Position numbers and translations under genes: made by a program. From Acidobacteriaceae bacterium (GTDB lineage: Bacteria; Acidobacteriota; Terriglobia; Terriglobales; Acidobacteriaceae), in assembly GCA_030838305.1 (NCBI GenBank), contig JAUTWY010000192.1, positions 1 to 6,680 of the forward strand: a stretch of 6,680 nucleotides of DNA, given 5' to 3'. The notes below the pieces were generated by a model. That model did not search any database. It saw only the letters and a list, made by a program, of their open reading frames with translations, and was not told the origin of the DNA. This document shows, in pieces, positions 1-5,711 of the stretch. Positions within the stretch are counted from its first letter, which is position 1, and the number at the start of each line of letters is the position of its first letter.

Positions 1-107
1 ATATTCGTCCGGTGGCGGAGAGGGTTGGAATTGAGAAACGATTCGGATTGATCACCGGCATCGCTATAGAAGAGTTCGATTCCGTCTATTTTGGAGGTGC
101 GCTTCAC
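1..107 (-). CDS. Possible N-terminus of an alpha/beta-hydrolase, cut by window edge
   Basis: Read on the minus strand from a GTG at 107, the frame is open to the window edge and gives 35 residues. The stretch KIDGIELFYSDAGD resembles the first two beta strands of alpha/beta-hydrolases, whose usual start is 'vDG..l.Y.daG...pvlLLHG'. After that the expected oxyanion-loop HG motif is not clean: in frame it reads PLRHRT, while a one-base shift gives IPTLSATG. The gene may therefore be frameshifted like several others here. The frame is also open upstream of 107 without an ATG, so the start is uncertain. It would be transcribed divergently from the oxidoreductase operon. The identification is inference from a short motif. 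A competing reading is a plus-strand open frame at 3-179 ending in TGA, for which I recognise no family. Confidence 0.3.
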   Translation of the reverse strand, partial: MKRTSKIDGIELFYSDAGDQSESFLNSNPLRHRTN

Positions 108-326
108 TTTAACCCGGCCTCGCTCCACGTCGTTCGGCCGCGCACGAACGGACTCCCACGCGTATCCTCTCGGACATGAGAGGTGAACTAACGATTGTCA
201 CTGCCCCAAAACCGATCTTATAGCTCCAAATTGCCTCCCAGTACGAACGCCAAAGAATCTTGCATGCCGGGATACCTGCGACCCAATAGATAACGAGCGG
301 CCCTAGTCAAACCTAGCCGCGACCCC
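108..326. other. Intergenic stretch without a convincing gene
   Basis: No reading frame here resembles a known family on either strand. The only structure noticed is TGTCACT at 196-202 followed by CCGATCTTATAG at 212-223. That 12-mer differs by one base from the 12-mer at 348-359 inside the proposed sigma-factor promoter. The separation between the two blocks is too short for a working promoter of that type, so this may be a decayed copy or coincidence. Confidence 0.4.
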
Positions 327-354
327 TGTCACAACTGGCGATGCTATCCGGTCT
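327..354 (+). promoter_or_regulatory. ECF41/SigJ-type promoter upstream of the oxidoreductase operon
   Basis: TGTCACA lies at 327-333 and CGGTCTT at 349-355. A 16-base spacer separates GTCACA from GGTC (350-353). SigJ/ECF41 sigma factors are known to use a GTCACA-like -35 box and a CGTC-like -10 box, so only the first base of the -10 core differs. An element with the same conserved blocks and the same spacing precedes the DoxX-like gene at 3327-3354. Transcription should start near 358-361, almost on the ATG at 362, which predicts a leaderless or nearly leaderless mRNA. Two ECF41-like sigma genes in the window are natural candidates to recognise it. Confidence 0.65.
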
Positions 355-361
355 TATAGGT

Positions 362-982
362 ATGAGACTTTTTGTGATTGGTGCCAACGGAAGAACGGGA
401 ACTGAAATTATCGATCTCGCACGCATGCGGGGCCACGAGATCACCGCATTTGTCCGTTCTCCACAAAAATTGGCGGCGGCCACCTCAGTTAGAGTGGTTC
501 AGGGTGATCCCCGCCGCTCAGAATCAATCGTGGCCGCCCTCCCAGGCCATGACGCCGTGCTGTCTGCCATCGGTCCGCCCCCGCGGGAGGCTTTCCGACC
601 GAGTACGCTGGTCGCGGATTGCGCACGCGCGACGGTAGAGGCCATGGCCGTTACTGGCGTCACTCGTCTCGCCATCGTTTCCGCTGCCATCCTTTTCCCG
701 GAAAAGGGTCTCTACTTTGCGTTCTTTCGATGGCTCACCAAACACCACGCTCGTGACCTCCTGGCGATGGAAAGCATCGTTAAATCGACGGGTCTTGCGT
801 GGACCATCGCGCGGCCGCCTCGGTTGACGAAATCGGCCGATGCAAGTTTCCGCGCGCTTCGAGACGGACTGCCGCCGGGAAGCCGGGCCATGTCGTTTCG
901 ATCGGTCGCAGCCTTCATGCTGGACGCGGTCGAGCTGAGGTCCCATGTCGCGGAAATTGTCGGGTTGGGGGCAGCGTCATGA
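362..982 (+). CDS. NAD(P)-binding oxidoreductase/epimerase-like protein (NmrA/SDR-type)
   Basis: A 206-residue atypical short-chain dehydrogenase of the NAD(P)H-binding/NmrA-like type. The Rossmann dinucleotide motif G7-A-N-G10-R-T-G13 sits on the first beta strand. VVQGD near residue 50 and an 'E137 ... SGLAWTIARPPRLT' block (W147-T156) match the usual 'E..v..SGL.WTivRP' region. No classical Tyr-x-x-x-Lys catalytic pair is evident, so the reaction is unknown. The ATG at 362 is chosen because the Rossmann strand must begin the protein and the predicted promoter start point is about 360. An in-frame ATG at 341 would lie inside the promoter. Its stop overlaps the next start (ATGA, 979-982). ECF41 sigma factors are typically encoded near 'COE' genes (carboxymuconolactone decarboxylases, oxidoreductases, epimerases), and this gene fits that role as the operon's effector enzyme. 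It is intact. Confidence 0.88.
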   Translation: MRLFVIGANGRTGTEIIDLARMRGHEITAFVRSPQKLAAATSVRVVQGDPRRSESIVAALPGHDAVLSAIGPPPREAFRPSTLVADCARATVEAMAVTGVTRLAIVSAAILFPEKGLYFAFFRWLTKHHARDLLAMESIVKSTGLAWTIARPPRLTKSADASFRALRDGLPPGSRAMSFRSVAAFMLDAVELRSHVAEIVGLGAAS

Positions 983-1409
983 GCAGGCTCTTCGTTCCTA
1001 CGCTCGTGCTGCATGTTGTCGTTGCAGTGATGGGACTCGGCACCATCGTATCAGTCCCCATCGTTGCGGCGGCGGCCCGGAGGAACCGCCAGAACACGAA
1101 GGAGATTTTCTCGTGGCTGAGTCCCTTGCTTCGCCTCTCGGCGGTCAGTCTCGCGGTGATGCTTGTTACCGGGATTCTCCTGGATTTTGCCGCGCAAGCG
1201 GATTTCGGCATTCTTGGTGGTTCAGAGGGTCGGCGCTGCTTCTGCTTGTAACCGCTGCATTGCACGGTCAGGGACGCCGGGCGGTTCGTTCCGGCCTCGC
1301 GGACGGAGGGAACGGTTATGCGGCCCTTCGGCGGATCGAACGCATCGGGTATGCAATGTGCGTGCTCGTTCTCGCCATTACTATTCTGATGGTCGTAAAA
1401 CCGTTCTGA
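979..1409 (+). pseudogene. Small four-helix integral membrane protein, frameshifted
   Basis: Starting at the ATG overlapping the previous stop, the frame encodes MSRLFVPTLVLHVVVAVMGL and a second hydrophobic segment, then runs to a premature stop at 1251 (90 residues). The homologous-looking continuation RHSWWFRGSALLLLV is in the next frame and ends with the TGA at 1407-1409. Restoring one base near 1204-1206 joins the two into a 143-residue protein with about four membrane helices (residues ~4-28, 50-70, 80-95, 124-141). The fold resembles small DUF2269/CopD-like membrane proteins, but I do not firmly recognise the family. The last stop overlaps the sigma factor start as TGATG, so the original gene order was translationally coupled. 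The shift is either a real mutation or a sequencing indel. The lack of further damage argues that it is recent or artefactual. Confidence 0.65.
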
Positions 1410-2301
1410 TGACACGCTCTTCCGCCACTGATCTCGCCGTTTTTGAATCGCACCGCGCGCCGCTTGTGGCGCACGCCTACCGCATGCTGGGAGACCTCGG
1501 GCGCGCGGAAGATATGGTGCAAGAAGCATGGCTGCGCTGGGATGGACGGCGCGAGGAGGTGGACTCCCGCGTGCATATTTGGTGACGATCGTAACGCGGT
1601 TGTGCTTCAACGAACTCGATTCGGCAAAGGCGCGCCGTGAAGAGAATCGAGGTGATCGATTGCCAGAGCCACTGGATCTCGATGCGGGAGGTATCGGTCA
1701 TGTCGAGATGCTGGATCAGATCTCCATGGCGTTTCTCGTGGTGCTGCAGCGTCTCACTCCCGCCGAACGTGCGGTGTTGCTGCTGCGGGACGTTTTCAAC
1801 TTCGACTACACGACATTTCTGAGTTGGTCGGCAAGAAGGAGGCCGCGTACCGCAAGCTCCTCGAACGTGCGCGAGAAAACGTCGCAAAGGAAAAGCGCTC
1901 GTTTTCCGCTTCCCCGGAAACCCACGAGCGCCTGCTCTCAGCCTTCACACAAGCCGCGTCCGCAGGCGACGTCGACGCGCTCGTTTCCATGCTGGCAGAA
2001 GATGCCGTGATGATCACGGACAGAGGTCCAGAGGGCAGGCGCGTCGGAGGAATTCGTATGCTTCGGCAACCGCTTCAGGGCGCCCGGTGGATCGCCGCAT
2101 TCGTGGCGGCCACAGCCCGCAGCACGGACCTGGAATCAGAAATACACGAACTCAATGGCCAGCCGGCGCTCGTCTTCTACGAGCGGAGGCTCGTTGTCAC
2201 AAAACGTCTCGTCCTCGGTCTTCTTATTGAGGGCTGCGAGCTTCACGCGCAAGCGCTTCCTGGTGCGGGTACACGATCGTTCTCTCAGAGCGCAGTCATG
2301 A
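1409..2301 (+). pseudogene. ECF41/SigJ-like sigma factor with SnoaL-type C-terminus, multiply frameshifted
   Basis: The first frame gives the sigma region 2 start (VFESHRAPLVAHAYRMLGD, then AEDMVQEAWLRW) and stops after 58 codons. Sequence continues one frame over as PRAYLVTIVTRLCFNELDSA (lost base in the C-run 1566-1568), giving RLPEP and the region 4 start SMAFLVVLQRLTPAERAVLL. It then shifts again near 1807-1811 into DISELVGKKEAAYRKLLERA and a SnoaL-like domain (ERLLSAFTQAASAGDVDALV). A third shift near 2240 would give FLVRVHDRSLRAQS and a stop at 2299-2301. With three one-base repairs the protein is 297 residues, close to the usual ECF41 length. Unrepaired, the last frame runs to 2351. 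Such sigma factors use the fused C-terminal domain in place of an anti-sigma factor. DRGPEGRR replaces the family DGGGR/K motif, and R replaces W in WLPEP. As written it cannot be made as one protein. Confidence 0.75.
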
Positions 2302-2330
2302 ATTCACGTACCATCATTAGTTACGCTGAA

Positions 2331-2347
2331 GGTAGCCGGTGGTTACC
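2331..2347 (+). other. Short hairpin between the two sigma genes
   Basis: GGTAGCC, a GGT loop, then GGTTACC form a seven-pair stem containing one G-U wobble in RNA. It lies between the presumed end of the first sigma gene and the start of the second. No U-tract follows, so it is not a convincing intrinsic terminator. It could be an RNA-processing or attenuation element, or chance. Confidence 0.25.
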
Positions 2348-2382
2348 TTGAAAGTACTCGGATCGAACGGAAAGAAATATTG

Positions 2383-3318
2383 ATGCGCAAACAAAAAGAG
2401 GCGTCCAGTAGTCGCGAAGAACTACAGCTCGATCCGGGCGCGTCGATCCGGCTAGCCACGTTTGACCAATACCGAAGTCTGCTCTTTTCCATCGCCTACC
2501 GCATGATCGGGAGCGTGGCTGACGCAGAAGATATGTTGCAGGAGACATTTATTCGATGGCAGCAATCCACTGACGAAAATATTGAGTCCCCACGGGCGTT
2601 CCTCGTCACGATCATCAGCCGGCTCTGCATCAATCACCTGCAGTCGGCTCGCGTCCGGCGCGAGGAGTACGTCGGCGAATGGCTCCCGGAGCCAATCGTA
2701 ACCGATCCTAGCAGCGATCCTTTCGGCATAATCAAAGTTGACGAATCCTTATCTATGGCTTTCCTGGTTCTGCTGGAGCGACTGACTCCGATTGAGCGGG
2801 CCGTCTTCCTTCTTCGCGAAGTGTTCGAATATGAGTATTCGGAAGTAGCGAAAATAGTAGCCCAGAGCGAAGTTAATTGCCGACAGATCCTGCGAAGAGC
2901 ACGGCAACATGTCAGCGCCATGCGTCCGCGTTTCGAAGTGCCAGAGCCGAAACGGACTGACCTGTTCGAGCGATTCCTAACGGCAGTGGGGACCGGTAAA
3001 ATGACCGGCCTTATCGAACTCTTAGCGAAGGATGTTGTGCTTCACTCAGATGGCGGAGGGAAAGGGCTTGCCGTACCGAATGAGGTGCGCGGAGCTGACA
3101 AGGTCGCTCGCGGCATCCTGGGAAGCCTGAAGCGGCTGGTGCCGGCCACGCTCGTCCGAAAACTCGTTCGCATCAACGGTGCACCAGGGTTGGTCAACTA
3201 CCTCGATGGAAAGCCGCACTCCGTTCTCACATTGGACGTTCAGGATGGTCGCATTCAAAATATTTACGTCGTTACCAATCCAGAAAAGCTGTCGCACATT
3301 CCTGCTTTGACGAATTAG
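2383..3318 (+). CDS. ECF41/SigJ-like RNA polymerase sigma factor with fused SnoaL-type domain
   Basis: An intact 311-residue sigma factor. Region 2 spans about residues 27-95 (FDQYRSLLFSIAYRMIGS, AEDMLQETFIRW), followed by the ECF41 hallmark WLPEP (100-104). Region 4 spans about 124-178 and carries a helix-turn-helix (EVAKIVAQSEVNCRQILRRA). A SnoaL/NTF2-like C-terminal domain occupies roughly 185-311, with the group-specific motifs DGGGK (223-227) and NPEKL (299-303). In this group the fused domain regulates activity in place of a membrane anti-sigma factor. The ATG at 2383 follows GGAAAGAA at 2369-2376; a TTG lies just before it. It sits between a broken paralogue and a DoxX-like gene preceded by an SigJ-type promoter, which it probably recognises. 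No copy of that promoter was found directly upstream of this gene. Its G+C looks lower than the first sigma gene in hand-counted samples. Confidence 0.93.
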   Translation: MRKQKEASSSREELQLDPGASIRLATFDQYRSLLFSIAYRMIGSVADAEDMLQETFIRWQQSTDENIESPRAFLVTIISRLCINHLQSARVRREEYVGEWLPEPIVTDPSSDPFGIIKVDESLSMAFLVLLERLTPIERAVFLLREVFEYEYSEVAKIVAQSEVNCRQILRRARQHVSAMRPRFEVPEPKRTDLFERFLTAVGTGKMTGLIELLAKDVVLHSDGGGKGLAVPNEVRGADKVARGILGSLKRLVPATLVRKLVRINGAPGLVNYLDGKPHSVLTLDVQDGRIQNIYVVTNPEKLSHIPALTN

Positions 3319-3326
3319 CCAGGTTC

Positions 3327-3354
3327 AGTCACAAATCGTGCTCCCAACCGGTCT
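3327..3354 (+). promoter_or_regulatory. ECF41/SigJ-type promoter upstream of the DoxX-like gene
   Basis: AGTCACA at 3327-3333 and CCGGTCT at 3348-3354 repeat the conserved blocks of the element at 327-354. The spacing is the same, while the 13 bases between the shared GTCACAA and CCGGTCT blocks are largely unrelated. Conservation of the boxes but not the spacer is what a promoter pair should show. A start point near 3359-3361 would give a leader of about 15 bases that contains the GGGAG ribosome-binding site of the ATG at 3375. Confidence 0.65.
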
Positions 3355-3374
3355 ATTAGATGGGAGCAAAGAAG

Positions 3375-3765
3375 ATGAAGCAAAGATCGATTGCTTATTG
3401 GACCGCGACCGTTTTTGTTAGCTGTGTAATAGGAATTTCCGGCATTCTTGCGATCACCCATGCTGGTCTGATGATGAAGGCATTGTCGCACCTGGGATAC
3501 CCGCGCTACTTCTCGAACCTCCTGGGAATCGGCAAACTCGCCGGCGTCTTCGTACTCTTGGCGCCGGGAATGCCACGGTTGAAAGAGTGGGCTTACGTGG
3601 GATGCGGCATCACCATACTGAGCGCCTCGTACTCGCACTACTTCTTCAGGCGACGGCCTGATGGCGTTGGAACCTCTGGTGACCTTCGCGGCGTTGGTAA
3701 TTTCCTATATTTATCGCCCAGCGAGCAGGCGCTTAGAGGCTCAACCGCTGAAACAAGTCTGCTAG
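3375..3765 (+). pseudogene. DoxX-like four-helix membrane protein, frameshifted before its last helix
   Basis: The sequence from the ATG at 3375 reads MKQRSIAYWTATVF, then HLGYPRYFSNLLGIGKLAG and PRLKEWAYVGCG. This is the characteristic core of small DoxX-like (DoxX_2) membrane proteins. The start is preferred over the ATG at 3360 because GGGAG at 3362-3366 lies eight bases upstream and family members start at this point. After SHYF the frame changes: removing one T in TTCTTC (3642-3647) gives SGDGLMALEPLVTFAALVIS, the expected fourth helix, and a TAG at 3763-3765, for a normal 129 residues. As written, translation continues in the wrong frame to 3803 and yields 142 residues without helix four. 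The physiological role of this family is not settled; redox or stress links have been suggested. The SigJ-type promoter places it in the ECF41 regulon. Confidence 0.78.
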
Positions 3766-3838
3766 TCCCGAAAAATCGAAATTGCAAATGGCTGCTGGAG
3801 TAATGGCCGATGGGAGCGCAACAGAAATGGGGGTTGAT

Positions 3839-4582
3839 ATGGAACGAGACGATTCCTCTATTTTACGGACTGCCAACATCGCCTTGGCCCTCGTGTTCGT
3901 TATCGGCACTGCGGCCCTAGGCTATGAGGCGATAGGCATTCCACCAGTGGTCATCGTCGGCGGCTCAGGGCTCGCAGCTGTCATTGCTTGGTCGAAAACT
4001 TACCTGAAGAGACCTGCCGCTCCAGAAACGATTCTCCCAATTTTCCTTCTCACGGTGGCCGCGCTCGAAATCCACATGACAGAGGAATATCTTACGAAAT
4101 TCGGCCCGGCGATGAGCAGACTCTTCAACATTACCTGGACGGAACGAGGTTTTCTGTTGGTATTCGCATTTATTGGTCCTGCCCTATATGCGCTCACGGC
4201 GATTGGGCTGTTTTATCGCGTCCGGTTCGCGGGATTTATAGCTTGGTTCATCTTCATCGGGCCTGGAGTCGCCGAGTTCACGCACTTCATCTTTCCACTT
4301 CTCCGCCCAGCTTTGAATCCGGAACTTCCACAAGCGATCTCGCACGTATTTTCCAACGGTACGGTCATCTCCGGTATGCCGAACTACTACATTGGAACTA
4401 CGAGCACGTACTATTTCGCGGGCATGTACACGGCTATGCTCCCCATGATTCCTGGGATCTATGCCATTTACACATTGCTGAAGAAGGATCGTGAAAAGCG
4501 GCGTATAGCTGGGCCTACCGGCCATATAGCCATCCGCAGTCAAGATGACCCACGCGTCCGGCCCGCAAAGACGGCTTGTTAG
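3839..4582 (+). CDS. HXXEE-type multipass membrane protein of unknown function
   Basis: Using the ATG at 3839 the protein has 247 residues and about six membrane segments (roughly 12-32, 33-52, 64-78, 104-126, 130-153, 197-217), then a basic tail (KKDREKRR). The signature is H79-M-T-E82-E83 at the end of helix three, matching the HXXEE motif. AEFTHFIFP adds E146 and H149 in helix five. Conserved His/Glu pairs within membrane helices could bind metal or act catalytically, but the family has no established activity. Start choice is uncertain. The 3839 ATG has GGGGGT five bases upstream, the best ribosome-binding match; in-frame ATGs at 3788, 3803 and 3827 are alternatives. It lies 73 bases after the repaired stop of the DoxX-like gene with no clear promoter or terminator between, so co-transcription is plausible. 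It is intact, unlike its neighbour. Confidence 0.72.
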   Translation: MERDDSSILRTANIALALVFVIGTAALGYEAIGIPPVVIVGGSGLAAVIAWSKTYLKRPAAPETILPIFLLTVAALEIHMTEEYLTKFGPAMSRLFNITWTERGFLLVFAFIGPALYALTAIGLFYRVRFAGFIAWFIFIGPGVAEFTHFIFPLLRPALNPELPQAISHVFSNGTVISGMPNYYIGTTSTYYFAGMYTAMLPMIPGIYAIYTLLKKDREKRRIAGPTGHIAIRSQDDPRVRPAKTAC

Positions 4583-4674
4583 TATGCGGGAGATTCGGAC
4601 TTCACTTTGGACAAACCCATTTTGAGCGGCACGCAGCAGAGGAAAAAGGCTGCGGAAGGAGGGGTAAAAAGTGC

Positions 4675-4702
4675 TTGACATATTCCTATATGGGAATATA
4701 TT
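4675..4702 (+). promoter_or_regulatory. Sigma70-type promoter of the arsR operon
   Basis: A perfect TTGACA (4675-4680) is separated by 16 bases from TATATT (4697-4702). The predicted start point is about 4708-4710, on the ATG at 4709. No Shine-Dalgarno sequence precedes that ATG, so the repressor mRNA is probably leaderless. Confidence 0.75.
4680..4699 (+). promoter_or_regulatory. Palindromic operator inside the arsR promoter
   Basis: ATATTCC and GGAATAT form a perfect seven-base inverted repeat around a six-base centre (TATATG). It fills the spacer between the -35 and -10 boxes and overlaps the edge of each. Two-fold symmetric sites of this size and position suit a dimeric winged-helix ArsR protein blocking polymerase. 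That the ArsR-type protein encoded directly downstream binds it is inference. Confidence 0.65.
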
Positions 4703-4708
4703 GAGTGC

Positions 4709-5077
4709 ATGGCAAGGGCGGCGACAACCTCGGACGCGTTCAATGCTGTGGCGGAACCGCGGCGGCGGGACATCCTGAATTATCTAGCGATGCAGGAGAG
4801 GTCCGTCACCGAGATTGTGGACGCAATGGAGATCGAGCAGCCGTCGGTTTCGAAGCACCTGAAAGTTTTGAAAGGTGTTGGCCTGGTGGAGGTCCGGAGG
4901 GAGGGTCGGCAGATGCTTTACAAGGTGAATGCTATGGCGATCCGGCCGTTGCACGAATGGACGAGCACGTTCGAGCGGCTGTGGAAACACCAGCTGCTGC
5001 GAATCAAGGAACGGGCCGAGGCCAACATGGAGAGAAACAATAGTTTTGTGGAATTTCAAACGAGGAGGAAATCGTGA
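4709..5077 (+). CDS. ArsR-family winged-helix transcriptional repressor
   Basis: A 122-residue regulator. AFNAVAEPRRRDILNYLA (10-27) is the family's first helix pair. The recognition helix is Q44-P-S-V-S-K-H-L51, followed by the wing GLVEVRREGRQMLYKV (58-73), then a C-terminal dimerisation helix containing HEWTSTFERLW. It contains no cysteine, so it lacks the metal site of classical ArsR/SmtB sensors. It belongs instead to the cysteine-free branch commonly encoded beside SRPBCC/AHSA1 genes, for which the effector is generally unknown. The ATG at 4709 is favoured by family alignment and by the promoter, although no ribosome-binding site precedes it. Its stop TGA (5075-5077) overlaps the GTG of the next gene, showing translational coupling. 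It probably represses its own operon through the palindrome at 4680-4699. Confidence 0.93.
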   Translation: MARAATTSDAFNAVAEPRRRDILNYLAMQERSVTEIVDAMEIEQPSVSKHLKVLKGVGLVEVRREGRQMLYKVNAMAIRPLHEWTSTFERLWKHQLLRIKERAEANMERNNSFVEFQTRRKS

Positions 5078-5529
5078 GTTCACCCGCACTATCGCTGGAA
5101 GCGACAACGATCCACATAGCGGAGGAGATTAAAGTGCGCGCGTCGATCGAGGTGACGTTTGCCGCGCTGCTGGATCAGCTTGGACCGTACAACGAGACTC
5201 AAGTAGACAGGCCAATGCCCATGAAGTTGGAAGCATGGCCCGGCGGCAGATGGTATCGCGACCTGGGAGACAACAACGGCCATTACTGGGGAACGGTGCA
5301 GGCGATCAAGAAGCCGACGCTGCTGGAAATTTGCGGACCACTGTTTATGTCCAATCCGGTGATAAACAACCTTCAATATCGGTTGAAGGAGTCGGGCGGC
5401 GTGACGATCATTACCTTTCGGCAACAGTCGTTTGGCCTGGTGCTGGAGGAGTACAGAAACGCAAAGAATGGCTGGGCACACTTGCACGAGCTTATGCGGC
5501 AGCGGGCGGAAGCGTCGCGGCCCCGCTGA
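5074..5529 (+). CDS. SRPBCC (AHSA1/START-like) domain protein
   Basis: A 151-residue single-domain protein starting at a GTG that overlaps the repressor stop (GTGA). The strong site GAGGAGG at 5062-5068 lies five bases upstream and decides this start. The family pattern is visible: V27-T-F-A-A-L-L33, the turn W55-P-G-G-R-W60, then H70-Y-W-G73, T74-V75 and LLEICGP. The C-terminal long helix (about 125-147) would close the hydrophobic cavity. Such proteins bind hydrophobic ligands or, in the AHSA1 case, contact Hsp90; the ligand cannot be read from sequence. Its constant pairing with cysteine-free ArsR regulators suggests that it handles the compound or stress the operon responds to. It is intact and cytosolic, with no signal peptide. 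Confidence 0.9.
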   Translation: MSSPALSLEATTIHIAEEIKVRASIEVTFAALLDQLGPYNETQVDRPMPMKLEAWPGGRWYRDLGDNNGHYWGTVQAIKKPTLLEICGPLFMSNPVINNLQYRLKESGGVTIITFRQQSFGLVLEEYRNAKNGWAHLHELMRQRAEASRPR

Positions 5530-5563
5530 GGCGCGGACGATTTAGAGTTCAGAGGAGGGAAAT

Positions 5564-5710
5564 ATGTGCCCAGCATGCATCGCAAGCGCAGCAGTGCTGG
5601 CCGCCGGAGCGGGATCCACGGGAGGAATTCTGGCGGTGTGCATCGGCAAATTCAGAAAATTTTTCAGGGCGAATGGTCTCGGTCTATTTCAGAAAATCAA
5701 GGAGAAATAA
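5564..5710 (+). CDS. 48-residue Cys-containing single-helix membrane protein
   Basis: A short gene that length filters often miss. It has a strong ribosome-binding site, GAGGAGGG at 5552-5559, four bases before the ATG. Its TAA (5708-5710) ends one base before the next ATG. The protein begins MCPAC (C2, C5), continues with a small-residue hydrophobic helix rich in Ala/Gly to about residue 28 (third cysteine C26), and ends in a very basic tail (KFRKFFR, KIKEK). Similar small proteins with an N-terminal C-x-x-C and a glycine-rich helix occur, as I recall, beside ArsR/SRPBCC genes. The Cys pair might bind metal or exchange disulfides with the DUF899 protein encoded next; that is speculation. Position inside an intact operon supports it being real. 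Confidence 0.78.
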   Translation: MCPACIASAAVLAAGAGSTGGILAVCIGKFRKFFRANGLGLFQKIKEK

Positions 5711-5711
5711 A

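Noticed and set aside
3..179. Plus-strand open frame at the left edge ending in TGA
   Set aside because: No recognisable family. The minus strand of the same stretch shows a better motif match, although neither is certain.
915..1610. Long minus-strand open frame of 231 codons
   Set aside because: It runs opposite the operon, reads as a Pro/Arg-rich shadow of G+C-rich coding sequence, and matches no family.
1200..1815. Programmed ribosomal frameshifting as an explanation of the breaks
   Set aside because: No slippery heptamer with a downstream structure is evident, and several independent sites in three genes make recoding unlikely.
4632..4654. Hairpin CGCAGC / GCTGCG as terminator of the HXXEE gene
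   Set aside because: The six-pair stem has an 11-base loop and no following U-tract, so it is too weak to call.
5235..5711. In-frame N-terminal extension of the DUF899 protein by about 159 codons
   Set aside because: It overlaps the SRPBCC and 48-residue genes in another frame, has no family-like sequence, and a strong ribosome-binding site supports the ATG at 5712.
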